A stretch of DNA of 64,000 nucleotides from CAZDWZ01 sp964509425 (GTDB lineage: Bacteria; Bdellovibrionota_C; UBA2361; SZUA-149; CAZDWZ01), in assembly GCA_964509425.1 (NCBI GenBank), contig CAZDWZ010000012.1:62001-126000 (forward strand). Reading direction: 5' to 3'. A model generated the notes under the pieces. The model made no database searches, was not told the origin of the DNA, and saw only the letters and a program-made list of their open reading frames with translations. Of the stretch, positions 18,122 to 26,408 are shown piece after piece; the stretch's first letter is position 1, and every line of letters starts with the position of its first letter. Both the position numbers and the translations under genes were made by a program.

Positions 18122-18640
18122 ATGAGGAACATCTTTTCGATTCGTTCGGGGCGACTTCCGGCCGCGCTGTTTTTTGTCCTGATCACTCTTCAATCAACGG
18201 CAAACGCCCAATCGTTCCTCTGCCCTTGTCTCCTACGTCGCGAATGCCTTCCGCCGCCAAATGCGCTGGTTATTTGCAAACAGAACGGAAATCTCCAACT
18301 TTTTGACCGCAATTCCATGATGACTCAAGAAGCTCGAGTCGAGGATCTGCTGAGTCGCCTCCGGGATGAAAACGCTGCTGTTCGAACGAATGCGGCAACA
18401 GAGCTCGCTGGCATCCGCCCGACTTCCAAGGAGATTGAACCTGCACTTGTCGAGGCCCTCAGAAACGACCCGAGTAAATGGGTTCGAAGGGCTGCAGCAA
18501 GAACCCTCGGCCGTCTTCGTCTTCGCACCGCGGAGAGTGCTCTGAGGACCGCGCTTTCTGATCGCGACCAATGGGTTGCCCATTCCGCCACTGAGGCCCT
18601 GAAGCGAATAGCGCTTCGCAGCCAGTCCGACCCCCTTTAG
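18122..18640 (+). CDS. Secreted HEAT-repeat protein
   Basis: 172 residues. Residues 1-29 look like a signal peptide ending near ANA, followed by a Cys-rich patch (CPC, EC, CKQ, about 34-53). Residues 70-168 are HEAT/PBS-lyase-type repeats: VEDLLSRLRDENAAVRTNAATEL, PALVEALRNDPSKWVRRAAARTLG, SALRTALSDRDQWVAHSATEAL. These form stacked helix pairs that bind other proteins. The partner is unknown. It may be co-transcribed with the gene upstream. Confidence 0.8.
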   Translation: MRNIFSIRSGRLPAALFFVLITLQSTANAQSFLCPCLLRRECLPPPNALVICKQNGNLQLFDRNSMMTQEARVEDLLSRLRDENAAVRTNAATELAGIRPTSKEIEPALVEALRNDPSKWVRRAAARTLGRLRLRTAESALRTALSDRDQWVAHSATEALKRIALRSQSDPL

Positions 18641-19049
18641 CCGAGAGAATTCTTCGCAATCGAGGAGTTTCAATGGGATATCTGACTAAGCTGCGAAGAA
18701 ACAGTTGATTTTCCCCAAAAAGGTGGTTAATAGAGGACTGGGATAGAAGTTCGATCCCGGTTATGCCAATCGTTTCCCATTTTTTTGGGTACGTGCGGAG
18801 GGTTCGATTAGATCGCTACACACCTTGAACGCCCCAACCGGCCTCCGTTTGCAAGTGCACCTTGCGCGGCTGATGCACGATGGAGCGAACCCGAATGTGT
18901 CTAAATCTAAGTCTGTTTTGAAACGAGTATCCGGAATGTGATGTTCGCACCGGCAATGGTGCCGCGTGGAAATCAGCTCCGGCTAACCCGTTCGATTGAT
19001 CGCTCCGCAATTGCGCGGTTCGATTTGCATTGTTGATTAGGAATATTTT
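18641..19049 (+). other. Long leader region upstream of the RRM gene
   Basis: 409 bp without an ORF lie between the HEAT gene and the RRM gene. The segment has several short self-complementary pieces, including CGCAATTGCG near 19008. Long 5' leaders occur upstream of cold-regulated RNA-binding protein genes, so an RNA element here is plausible, but I recognise no known class. Confidence 0.35.
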
Positions 19050-19382
19050 GTGAACATTTATATTGGCAATCTCTCGTACGAAGTAACCGATGCTGATCTT
19101 CAGCGTACGTTTTCTGCATTCGGTAACGTCACTTCGGCAAAAGTAATTAGTGATATGGAAACCGGCCGGTCAAAGGGCTTTGGTTTCGTCGAAATGGGTT
19201 CTAAGGCCGAAGGCGAGAGTGCAATCTCCTCTTTGAACGGTACCGACCTGCGTGGACGGACCATCACCGTGAACGAAGCTCGTCCTCGTGAGCCTCGGAG
19301 CGGCGGATTCGGCGGCGGCGGCGGACGTGGTAACGGCGCTGGCCGTGGCGCGGCTGGCGGCGGACGCGGAGACCGTTGGTAG
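19050..19382 (+). CDS. RRM-domain RNA-binding protein with Gly/Arg-rich tail
   Basis: 110 residues. One RNA-recognition motif: RNP2 IYIGNL (3-8) and RNP1 KGFGFVEM (about 46-53). The C-terminal 28 residues are rich in Gly, Arg and Ala (RGG-like), a disordered RNA-binding tail. Cyanobacterial and proteobacterial proteins of this size are often cold-induced and thought to act on RNA structure. The start is GTG 19050, with TTAGGA upstream. It is monocistronic, bounded by a long leader and a strong intrinsic terminator. Confidence 0.95.
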   Translation: MNIYIGNLSYEVTDADLQRTFSAFGNVTSAKVISDMETGRSKGFGFVEMGSKAEGESAISSLNGTDLRGRTITVNEARPREPRSGGFGGGGGRGNGAGRGAAGGGRGDRW

Positions 19383-19465
19383 TCAAACCCCCGTTGGATT
19401 TCGGCCCTGGTCGGAGTTCAACTGGAGTACTACATAATTCGTAGACTTCGGTTTGCGAATATAAG

Positions 19466-19499
19466 AAGGCCGGAAGGGAATTTCTCTTCCGGCCTTTTT
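19466..19499 (+). terminator. Intrinsic terminator after the RRM gene
   Basis: The arms AAGGCCGGAAG and CTTCCGGCCTT form an 11-bp perfect stem with a nine-base loop, followed by a T-run. This is the clearest terminator in the window. Confidence 0.92.
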
Positions 19500-19567
19500 G
19501 ATTTTCTTTCACCTATTTGTTTGGATCGGTAGTACGTTGCAAATTCCCCGAACCTAGGAGACAGCCT

Positions 19568-20389
19568 GTGAAGACGAACGAACCTCGAAAAAAGGCCGGC
19601 CCACAAATGGGCTCTCCGCTAGGGCGCGCTGCTAAGTTAGGACGGAAGACCGAAGATGAAATTCTGCTGGCGGAGCCACCGGCAGGGCAGCTCTTTACAC
19701 ATACTGATCCGTGGAGGGTGTTGCGTATCACGGGCGAGTTCGTGGAGGGTTTTGATGCGCTCGCGGATCTGGGACCTGCGATCGTGATTTTTGGAAGCGC
19801 TCGAGTGAAGGAGAGCGATCCGATGTATCAGGACGCGGTCAAGCTTGCCGAGTTGCTCGGCGAAGCAGGGTTTTCAGTGATAACCGGTGGAGGCCCTGGA
19901 ATCATGGAGGCGGGAAACCGGGGCGCCCAAAACTCAAAGACTCACTCCGTCGGGCTCAATATCGAATTGCCGTTTGAGCAACACATAAATCCCTACGTGG
20001 ATATCGCGGTCGATTTTCGATATTTTTTCGTAAGAAAGACGATGTTCGTCAAATACGGATATGGCTTTGTGATCTTTCCCGGAGGGTTCGGTACGCTTGA
20101 CGAGTTGTTCGAAGCACTCGTCCTCGTTCAAACCGGCAAGCTGAGAAACTTCCCGATCATCTTATACGGAAAGGCGTACTGGGCTGGGCTTATTAATTGG
20201 ATTCGCGAGACGTTACTCGCGGAAGCGAAAATTAGCGCTTCTGACTTGGAACTCCTCGTTACTTGCGATAACCCCGAAGCGGTTCGAGACGTCATCGTCC
20301 ACTCCTACAACGAACAAAATTGGGGCGAAGAAAAAGAGAGGGCCGCGCGTGAGGGGACTCGAAAAGCCTACGAAAGAGATATCCGCTGA
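19568..20389 (+). CDS. LOG-family (TIGR00730-like) Rossmann-fold protein
   Basis: About 273 residues. The signature GGGPGIMEAGNRGA (about 107-120) and PGGFGTLDE (about 171-179) with Arg156-Lys157 in between define the LOG family, whose proven members are cytokinin-riboside-monophosphate phosphoribohydrolases. Many were once misannotated as lysine decarboxylases. The N-terminal 60 residues are an extension with a basic start. The start is GTG 19568 with AGGAG about 7 bp upstream. In bacteria the physiological substrate is usually unknown; nucleotide 5'-monophosphates are likely. It stands alone after the terminator. Confidence 0.9.
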   Translation: MKTNEPRKKAGPQMGSPLGRAAKLGRKTEDEILLAEPPAGQLFTHTDPWRVLRITGEFVEGFDALADLGPAIVIFGSARVKESDPMYQDAVKLAELLGEAGFSVITGGGPGIMEAGNRGAQNSKTHSVGLNIELPFEQHINPYVDIAVDFRYFFVRKTMFVKYGYGFVIFPGGFGTLDELFEALVLVQTGKLRNFPIILYGKAYWAGLINWIRETLLAEAKISASDLELLVTCDNPEAVRDVIVHSYNEQNWGEEKERAAREGTRKAYERDIR

Positions 20390-20406
20390 CGTACACGGAT
20401 ATCTCT
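20375..20406. terminator. Candidate hairpin at the 3' end of the LOG-like gene
   Basis: The arms AGAGATATCCG and CGGATATCTCT form an 11-bp perfect stem around a ten-base loop, spanning the stop codon of the plus-strand gene. An AT-rich stretch lies between it and the end of the convergent EF-hand gene. It may serve as a shared terminator. The T-run is weak. Confidence 0.5.
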
Positions 20407-20416
20407 TCTCGAAAAA

Positions 20417-20764
20417 TTATTCTTTGTCATGATCTTCGTCGTTCATGCGTTCAGCGAAGCGCTTCTTCCATTCTGCCCGCTTGTGCTTTCGCCAATCCTT
20501 GAATTCGTCCTTCGTTAAAAATCCATCCGAATCTTTATCGATTTGCTTGAAGTGCTCGTCCAGTTTCTCTTGGCGAGCTTTGACGAACTCATCTTTTGAA
20601 ATTTTACCGTCGCTGTTTGTATCTGCCTTTTGAAATCGTGCGGCCTTTTTCGCCTCAAAGTCTTCCGGCTTCTTTCCGTCTTTTGCATCCTCTGCGTAGG
20701 CGGTTGCGCTGCAGAGCGCGAAGCTTGCAACCAATACGGCACTGAAAAATTTATTCGAATTCAT
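20417..20764 (-). CDS. Secreted EF-hand protein
   Basis: About 115 residues. The start is at 20764, with GGGAGAAA upstream. A signal peptide (about 1-24, ending AYA) is followed by two EF-hand loops, DTNSDGKISKDEF (about 51-63) and DKDSDGFLTKDEF (about 78-90), both with full calcium ligands at positions 1, 3, 5 and 12. The tail is basic then acidic. It is probably a periplasmic or extracellular calcium-binding protein, and resembles small EfhP-like and calsymin-like proteins. It is convergent with the LOG gene. A second secreted EF-hand protein lies at 46.4 kb. Confidence 0.85.
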   Translation of the reverse strand: MNSNKFFSAVLVASFALCSATAYAEDAKDGKKPEDFEAKKAARFQKADTNSDGKISKDEFVKARQEKLDEHFKQIDKDSDGFLTKDEFKDWRKHKRAEWKKRFAERMNDEDHDKE

Positions 20765-20999
20765 GGGTTTCTCCCTCGCAATTGATGTTTCTGGTCCGGT
20801 TTGTGCTGCCATGTCGATACGCGGTTTACAAGTTTGTCCAAAAGCTGCTGTAAAGTTCAATGTTCTCAGGGGTATCGGAGGCAATTCAGCATGATCTCGA
20901 TCTCAGTTCTCCGCTGCAGAGTTTGAAATTCGTCGAGATTATTCAATTTTCTCCAAAAAGCTGCCGATAATCCAAATACTTGAGAAGTAGACGCAACCC

Positions 21000-21230
21000 A
21001 TGAAGCTCAGACTGTTCTTTGCCTTTTTGATCGGGCTAGCAACAGCAGGAATCTATGCTGCGGCACCTTCTGCGTTCGCACGAGTTTCATTCGATAACTT
21101 CCGACGAGGAAAGACCGCTCCGCAGACTTCAGTGGTTGCTCCAAAAAAATCAGATGTAAAATCGCTTCCCTCGAAAAAGAGCCAGTCGCGGGCGAATCGC
21201 GTTTCCGCCCGTTCCAAAAAGCGAACCTAG
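21000..21230 (+). CDS. Small basic secreted protein
   Basis: 76 residues. An N-terminal signal (about 1-27, ending SAFA) precedes about 49 residues with many Lys, Arg and Ser and almost no hydrophobic residues, likely disordered. I recognise no family. The ATG has only a distant GAGAAG. The signal-peptide pattern supports coding, but the shortness leaves some doubt. It is convergent with the lipoprotein gene below it. Confidence 0.5.
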   Translation: MKLRLFFAFLIGLATAGIYAAAPSAFARVSFDNFRRGKTAPQTSVVAPKKSDVKSLPSKKSQSRANRVSARSKKRT

Positions 21231-21279
21231 GCGGCATTTTCGCACTCTATTGTCGCGAGAGGGGTGTGAGAAACGCAGG

Positions 21280-21912
21280 CTAGAACGGGGCGTCGAGATT
21301 CGTCGTCCTCCAGCCGAAGAAAATCAGCGCCGTCCAGCGTGAGTAATAGGTCTCTTTTGGCTCGGTGCTCATTTCAAAAACGAGTTTTCCGCTCTCTCGC
21401 TCAACTGCAAATACCGAAAACTTGACTCGTCCGAACTGGGCGTACCGTTTCAGAAGCGCAATTTCCGGAAACGACGCTTGCATACCCGGAAGTGGCAAGG
21501 CGAAGGAGGGGACACCGAGGAGAAACTCTCCGTCATCGACCCCGGAATATTCAATTAGGGGGTAGACGACGAGGTCGGCTCCATCCGGACGATCGGGCAA
21601 CTTCAATCCCGATTTCACAAGGTGTGCCGCTATCGCGGATGCGAAGAAAAGCCGGTCGATCGCTGCCGGAGTTTCAAGGTGATACTTACCTCCGAGGAAC
21701 TGCTCCGAGACAACGAAAGACTTGCCGCTAAAACTTTCGAGTTCCAGCCGGGACAGCGCTTTCTTTGCCGATGTGCGGATGAGTGCTTGTTCTACCGAGG
21801 TCCGCTCGGAGGTGGTGACTCGCGTCACTCCGCAGCCGCAGGCCACCACCGCGGCCAGGATCACAAGAGACAGCCGGAACAGACGAAAGGTTTGCCTACG
21901 TGAGAAAAACAT
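21280..21912 (-). CDS. Predicted lipoprotein (possibly DUF6655-like)
   Basis: About 210 residues. The start is placed at 21912, giving a signal peptide with lipobox VACGC. The frame is open for 65 more residues, which are not signal-like. The mature protein contains TSERTSVEQALIRTSAKKAL and later FFASAIAAHLVKSGLKL, and ends with YYSRWTALIFFGWRTTNLDAPF. The pattern reminds me of DUF6655 proteins, but I am unsure. The divergent corA gene begins about 160 bp away. Function unknown. Confidence 0.7.
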   Translation of the reverse strand: MFFSRRQTFRLFRLSLVILAAVVACGCGVTRVTTSERTSVEQALIRTSAKKALSRLELESFSGKSFVVSEQFLGGKYHLETPAAIDRLFFASAIAAHLVKSGLKLPDRPDGADLVVYPLIEYSGVDDGEFLLGVPSFALPLPGMQASFPEIALLKRYAQFGRVKFSVFAVERESGKLVFEMSTEPKETYYSRWTALIFFGWRTTNLDAPF

Positions 21913-22075
21913 ATCCAAGTATGAGAGTTCATTGATTCCATGGTGAGTATGCCCTGAGCCCGTATGAGCGGAAAGCGGCATTTCACGAGCTGAAGTAAGC
22001 GCGGTTCGAACGAAGAACTTGCGGAGCCGATTCTCATCGGATACCAAGCGGGGAGGCGTAAGGAATCGAGGTTCC

Positions 22076-23203
22076 GTGGGGAAAAAAAGAAGGCGGCGAA
22101 AAGACAAACGATTTCAATTGAGCCCACCCGGGGCTGCGCCGGGTATCGTTCTTAGCGACCCTGAAGCGCTCGCACCTATCGTAGATCTCATTTGTTACAG
22201 TGAGTCAGAGTTTTCAGAGTGTCGACTTAGCGAACTTTCGAAAGTTCGAGAGAGTTGGGAGAAACACTCTGTCACCTGGCTTAATATTGACGGGTTGGCC
22301 GAGCCCAACATGATTCAAGAGGTCGGAGCAATTTTCGGCTTCCACAAGCTGGCGCTCGAGGATGTCGTGAACGTTCAGCAGCGTGCGAAACTCGAACATT
22401 ATAACGACCATCAATTCTTGGTGACTCGCCTCCTCTCGTACAACGATTGTCTCGAGAGTGAGCAGTTAAGCATCTTCCTGGGCTCAAAATTCGTCGTAAC
22501 ATTTCAAGAAATCCCGGGAGACTGTTTCGATCCGATACGAGCCAGAATTCGGGCACCTCAGTCGAAGATTCGAGCTGCCGGCGCCGACTACCTCATGTAT
22601 TCGCTTCTCGACACGGTGATCGACTCCTATTTTCCGATTCTCGAAAAAATCGGAGAACGGATTGAGCAGCTTGAAGATGAAATCCTCGCAGGCCAGTCGC
22701 CTGACTTCCTCAGACAATTACACTCTCTTAAACGAGACCTTCTTACACTTCGACGAGCCGTTTGGCCGCTTCGCGATGTCGTGAACTCGCTCATCCGCGA
22801 TACGAACCCCTTGGTCAGCGAGCAAACACGATTTTACCTCCGTGATTGCTACGATCATATCGTGCGTATCATGGAACTCGTTGAAATGTTCCGCGAGCTG
22901 GCGACTGATCTCATGGATCTTTACTTATCCGTCGTCAGCCACAAAATGAATGAGGTGATCAAGGTCTTAACGGTCATCTCGACCATCTTCATCCCGTTGA
23001 CCTTCATCGTCGGTGTTTATGGAATGAACTTCGACACATCGGTCTCACCGTGGAATATGCCGGAGCTTCGTTGGTACTACGGCTATCCGATCGCGTGGGG
23101 GGTGATGCTGTTTTTCGTGCTCGTGCTCCTTGTTTTCTTCTCCAAGAAGGGCTGGATCGGGAGAAGCTCGACGAAGCTGGTCAGCGAAACGAAAACGACC
23201 TGA
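22076..23203 (+). CDS. corA: CorA-family magnesium/cobalt transporter
   Basis: About 375 residues. The C-terminal YGMNF signature (about 319-323) sits between the two membrane helices (about 298-318 and 340-360). A long helix (DLMDLYLSVVSHKMNEVIKVLTVISTIFIPLTF) leads into the pore. The N-terminal cytoplasmic domain has VTWLNIDGL, FGFHKLALEDVVN and RAKLEHY, all typical. It forms a pentameric inner-membrane channel for Mg2+ or Co2+. The start at GTG 22076 has CGAGG upstream; a TTG at 22019 is possible. It is convergent with the small secreted gene, 7 bp away. Confidence 0.95.
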   Translation: MGKKRRRRKDKRFQLSPPGAAPGIVLSDPEALAPIVDLICYSESEFSECRLSELSKVRESWEKHSVTWLNIDGLAEPNMIQEVGAIFGFHKLALEDVVNVQQRAKLEHYNDHQFLVTRLLSYNDCLESEQLSIFLGSKFVVTFQEIPGDCFDPIRARIRAPQSKIRAAGADYLMYSLLDTVIDSYFPILEKIGERIEQLEDEILAGQSPDFLRQLHSLKRDLLTLRRAVWPLRDVVNSLIRDTNPLVSEQTRFYLRDCYDHIVRIMELVEMFRELATDLMDLYLSVVSHKMNEVIKVLTVISTIFIPLTFIVGVYGMNFDTSVSPWNMPELRWYYGYPIAWGVMLFFVLVLLVFFSKKGWIGRSSTKLVSETKTT

Positions 23204-23210
23204 CGAATCG

Positions 23211-23477
23211 CTACCGACTGTTCGTTGACAACAATGATTCCGCGGGGAGCTTTCGAAGACACTGAGTGAGCTTCAGCCTCGCTTCCGCCCTACATTCCGA
23301 GGCCAGAAGCTCCATGCTCCCTCGTTCACCAGATTCGGTGCACTGAGCCGACAACCAGCTCGCGTTATCGAGACAGTCCTGACTGAGATCAGCTCTGCCG
23401 ATGCCCACCTGAGAGCTGAGAATCACAACGGCCACGATGACCAAAGTCGGGAGTGATAATATTACCCGGAAAGACAT
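23211..23477 (-). CDS. Small secreted cysteine-containing protein
   Basis: 88 residues. ATG 23477 is preceded by GGAGG at good spacing. A signal peptide (about 1-28, ending near GRA) leads to a mature protein of about 60 residues with four Cys residues (QDCLD, QCTES, SECRA, TQCLR). Their even number suggests two disulfides in the periplasm. I recognise no family. Confidence 0.65.
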   Translation of the reverse strand: MSFRVILSLPTLVIVAVVILSSQVGIGRADLSQDCLDNASWLSAQCTESGERGSMELLASECRAEARLKLTQCLRKLPAESLLSTNSR

Positions 23478-23664
23478 ACAACCTCCGTCGGGGTGAGCCT
23501 CTCACTATTCATGTGGGCAGACCCAATTACTTCACGGAGCGGGACTTTCCTCGCGAAAATAGGAGAATCCCCTAGACGAACATCACTCCAAAATACCCAG
23601 AATCGGTCGGAGCAAAACCTGGGCGGTTCTCCTCGTTCCGATTCGGGAGGTCGGGCAGCGCTGA

Positions 23665-24126
23665 TCATTCCTTCTTCAGCGCCTTCAAGTACTTCATCTC
23701 CTCCGCGAACGGCATACCGGGGCCGTTCTTGGAGAGCCATTCTCCCTTCAGCTTGGGCTTCTTCTCGTCGACGGTGATCGTGTAGCTGGAGACGCCGAGG
23801 ACGAGCTTGCCTTTGTCGGCCTTCTCCTCACTGGCTTCCTGCCAGCTGACGGCCAGTTGGTCGCCGCGGCGGATGGCGAGACCGTTCACGACCTTCCCGT
23901 TGTCGTACGAGTAGATCACTTCGTAGCCGTCGCCGTCGGCCTTGATCACGACGGTGCCTTCGACCTTGCCGCCGCCCAGCACGGTCTTCACGACTTCGTA
24001 GCGGCCGGTGATGTCGATCTTCGTGGCGGTGGCGTCGGCCTTGTCGTCCTTCTTCTGCGCCGACGACTGCGGGCCGGCAAGCAGGATGACGGCGACGGCC
24101 AAGGCGATGTACGGAACGCGTTTCAT
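23665..24126 (-). CDS. Secreted hypothetical protein of high GC content (likely acquired)
   Basis: About 153 residues. The start is at 24126, with GGGAGGG upstream. A signal peptide (about 1-22, ending SSA) precedes a charged Lys/Asp stretch and a beta-rich domain (ITGRYEVVKTVLGGGKVEGTVVIKADGDGYEVIYSYDNGKVV) resembling lipocalin-like secreted proteins of planctomycetes. Four sampled 60-base lines are 61-67% GC with GC-ending codons, against about 52% for a sampled line of neighbouring corA. This is the clearest compositional outlier in the window. Function unknown. Confidence 0.75.
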   Translation of the reverse strand: MKRVPYIALAVAVILLAGPQSSAQKKDDKADATATKIDITGRYEVVKTVLGGGKVEGTVVIKADGDGYEVIYSYDNGKVVNGLAIRRGDQLAVSWQEASEEKADKGKLVLGVSSYTITVDEKKPKLKGEWLSKNGPGMPFAEEMKYLKALKKE

Positions 24127-24351
24127 GGTGCCCTCCCGGGCTTCTAGCGGGTGACGAGGCGTGGGCGAACCTTCTTCAGTCCAACCGTTGGACCGATTCT
24201 GAGTTTCGTGGAGTGAATTGCCAGCGGCCGGAGAGAGCTCTCGGCGGCTGTTCACGGATTACCCGGGGGGAAATTCAAAGATTCGCTCTTCCCTTATAAA
24301 AGGAAGAATTGAGAAGACGTTTAAAACAAATCTTCCAGAAGGTTCGGTAGC

Positions 24352-24699
24352 TTACTGGCCGCCTTCGGCCCAGGTCCGAGGTCTCTTCCGCTGAATTGAG
24401 ACCGGAGGTTTCGGGGGAGGCGTGGTGTAGTAACTCTCCGGAGAGCCAAGTCTCGGCCGTTGCTGCTTCTTGTCGTCGTAATCGCTCTCGGCATTTAAGG
24501 GATCGCTCAGCTCCTTTACCTGGACCTTCGACGTGGGACCGCCCACAACCCCTGCAGGCAAGTCGCGGCCCTTTTTGGACTTTTGACCCTTAAGCGGGAT
24601 TGCCCAGGCGTCAGAGGCGGTGCCGAGCGCGACACCACTGAGGAGAAGGGCGGGGATAGCCATTCCAAAGAGGAATCTTGGAAGTCGACGCGTATTCAT
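24352..24699 (-). CDS. Small proline-rich secreted protein
   Basis: About 115 residues. The start is ATG 24699; a TTG seven codons upstream is possible. A signal peptide (about 1-33, ending AWA) leads to a mature part rich in Lys, Pro and charged residues (KGQKSKKGRD, TTPPPKPPVS), probably disordered. I recognise no family. It lies downstream of the TerB gene on the same strand, about 40 bp away, so they may be co-transcribed. Confidence 0.55.
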   Translation of the reverse strand: MNTRRLPRFLFGMAIPALLLSGVALGTASDAWAIPLKGQKSKKGRDLPAGVVGGPTSKVQVKELSDPLNAESDYDDKKQQRPRLGSPESYYTTPPPKPPVSIQRKRPRTWAEGGQ

Positions 24700-24740
24700 G
24701 GCCGCAATATAAACCAAAATCGCCCCGAAATCTAACCTCT

Positions 24741-25172
24741 TCAGTTCGGCAATTTCGACGATTCTGATACTTGGTGTTTGCTTTTGATGCGTTCGTAAGC
24801 AGGTTTACTGAGTCCAAGCGCAAGCGCCGCGGAGTAGATGAGCTCTTCCTCTCGTTGTTCGAGCTTTCCATCGGAAAGGGAGACCTCGATAAGAATCTCA
24901 ACCAGCCTATCGAGATGCCTCAGCCGATCCGGAAAGGTCTTTTGAAATCTTTCTGCATAGTCGGTTAGCTCCAGCGGCGAGGTGAAGGACTCTTGAAAAA
25001 CTTGGACGGCGAGCGCTCGAAGCTTTTTGTCCAGCTTCAGCTCTTGATCCAAATACTTCTCAACGCGCCGGACTTCGTGCTCGGACACGCCGCCATCTGC
25101 GCTCGCAATTTTTCCGAGCATGGCGAATGTGCAGGTAATAAACGCGGCTTGAGACTCCTTCGGCATATCCAT
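24741..25172 (-). CDS. TerB-like domain protein (DjlA N-terminal type)
   Basis: About 143 residues, start 25172 with GGAG seven bases upstream. It is an all-helical TerB-type fold: a first repeat ITCTFAMLGKIASADGGVSEHEVRRVEKYL (about 11-40) and a second LIEVSLSDGKLEQREEELIYSAALALGLS (about 93-121), each with the acidic DG(x)(x)E metal-binding-like turn. Such domains occur in tellurite-resistance TerB and in the membrane co-chaperone DjlA. Here there is no J domain or membrane anchor. The role is unknown; divalent metal binding is plausible. Confidence 0.85.
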   Translation of the reverse strand: MDMPKESQAAFITCTFAMLGKIASADGGVSEHEVRRVEKYLDQELKLDKKLRALAVQVFQESFTSPLELTDYAERFQKTFPDRLRHLDRLVEILIEVSLSDGKLEQREEELIYSAALALGLSKPAYERIKSKHQVSESSKLPN

Positions 25173-25260
25173 GCAATTTCTCCGGAAGTAAACAATCAAT
25201 CAAATCCTCTTACGATATCCGCGGGAGGTTTCGCAAAGGCTGAAATCTGCTGGGATTTGA

Positions 25261-25728
25261 TTATTGTGATTCGCGAATTCGAGTGAGGACGTAGTTGGCT
25301 TTTAAACCAAACGCGCCTTCGGCTTTTCCCTCAAGCTCGTTTCCGCCTTCTTTCGATTGAAGCCGGTGCGAACCTCCGAGCACGATTTGACTGCAGTCTC
25401 CGTCAAGGCATTCGGTCTCCCGGAATTCAATTGAACCATCCGTGGTGCGAGTGCCCAGAATTCGAACTCTTGCCTCTCCAAGGGTAGTCCACGTGATTAT
25501 TCCGTCCAGTTCTTGAGGCGACGTCGAGTCGCTGTCGAATCTCAAGAACAGCTCAATGGGTCCTGACCATGCGAGCGGAGACGTCTGGTTAAATGTTCCA
25601 TGCCAAAATTGGCGGTCGTATGCCTTTGGCGGTTCGGAAATCGCGAGGTTAGAACAGATTGCGACCGACACCGGCAGGAACAACGATCGAAGGAATACGA
25701 GACACAACCCTTCTCTTGAGAAGTTCAT
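25261..25728 (-). CDS. Secreted hypothetical protein
   Basis: About 155 residues. I place the start at 25728 because it gives a compact signal peptide (LCLVFLRSLFLPVSVAICSNLA). The open frame runs to 25770, where its ATG overlaps the divergent gene's ATG in the sequence CATG. The mature part is a beta-rich domain (WHGTFNQTSPLAWSGPIELFL, then ITWTTLGEARVRILG, then ANYVLTRI), with two Cys residues (ECLDGDC) that could form a disulfide. I recognise no family. Confidence 0.65.
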   Translation of the reverse strand: MNFSREGLCLVFLRSLFLPVSVAICSNLAISEPPKAYDRQFWHGTFNQTSPLAWSGPIELFLRFDSDSTSPQELDGIITWTTLGEARVRILGTRTTDGSIEFRETECLDGDCSQIVLGGSHRLQSKEGGNELEGKAEGAFGLKANYVLTRIRESQ

Positions 25729-25768
25729 CTGAAATACCGATTTTAATCTCGGGAGGATCATCATACTC

Positions 25769-26338
25769 ATGACTGTCGGTCGATTGTCTTGGCTACTTTT
25801 GGTCGCGTTTTGCTCTTCAACTTTTGCGTCCGCGGAAGAGGCCGACTCTTGGGCGATTCAAGGCCGGCCGACGGCGAAGATCGAAGATGCTGTTGAAAAG
25901 TGGTGTGAAATCGACGGCACGAAAGTCCGTTACTCGAATATTCCGGTCCCGGGGTATTTACCGTGCGGAAATCTTTCGGCGGCAAAAAGCTGCGACCCCA
26001 CTGGAAAGCGCTTTATCGGAGCCGGACCCTCGCCCTACGCGTTTCTCGACTGCGAGAAAGGGCAGCGCATTCAAATTGTGTCTCAAATGCCTCTGCCGCG
26101 AGGCAGCCTATCCTCTGGGCTTGGAAAGGACGGCGAACGGCCGATGACGTGGTCTGAAAGAAAGAGCAAGGAGCTTGAGGCACTTTTGAATGGAGGCCCA
26201 AAGCCCGCTCGGGGTGTGAAATCGATAAAGCAACCTCAACCGGCGCCTCCGGACGCGATTTCGGCTGAGCTGGCCAAGGCGTTTCAAGCTCTGCAGGAGA
26301 GAAACCGGCAGGCGGAATTGCTTCTTCGCGACCCCTGA
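25769..26338 (+). CDS. Secreted hypothetical protein with Cys residues
   Basis: 189 residues. GGGAGG lies about 12 bp upstream of the ATG. A signal peptide (about 1-22, ending ASA) leads to a domain with four Cys (EKWCEID, LPCGNL, KSCDP, LDCEKG, about 46-95), probably disulfide bonded. The C-terminal 80 residues are rich in Lys, Pro, Gln and Glu with a helical end (AELAKAFQALQERNRQAELLL). No family recognised. Its promoter overlaps that of the divergent gene. Confidence 0.7.
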   Translation: MTVGRLSWLLLVAFCSSTFASAEEADSWAIQGRPTAKIEDAVEKWCEIDGTKVRYSNIPVPGYLPCGNLSAAKSCDPTGKRFIGAGPSPYAFLDCEKGQRIQIVSQMPLPRGSLSSGLGKDGERPMTWSERKSKELEALLNGGPKPARGVKSIKQPQPAPPDAISAELAKAFQALQERNRQAELLLRDP

Positions 26339-26342
26339 CCCG

Positions 26343-26405
26343 CTACCACTTGAAGACAACGACGAGCAAGACCGTGAGGGCCACAAGACAGAGGGCGATG
26401 AGCAC
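26343..26405 (-). CDS. In-frame 20-residue hydrophobic peptide after the TGA of the upstream gene
   Basis: The codons after the stop of the neighbouring 82-residue gene stay in the same frame: TGA, GCC, then GTG CTC ATC and on to a TAG at 26343-26345. The peptide is VLIALCLVALTVLLVVVFKW, an almost perfect single membrane helix ending in a positive charge. It could be translated from the GTG by coupling, or added to the upstream protein by stop readthrough, or be the lost tail of a protein whose Trp codon became TGA. CCGTG right after the TGA can pair with CACGG about 26 bp on. Too short for ordinary gene finders. Confidence 0.45.
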   Translation of the reverse strand: MLIALCLVALTVLLVVVFKW

Positions 26406-26408
26406 GGC

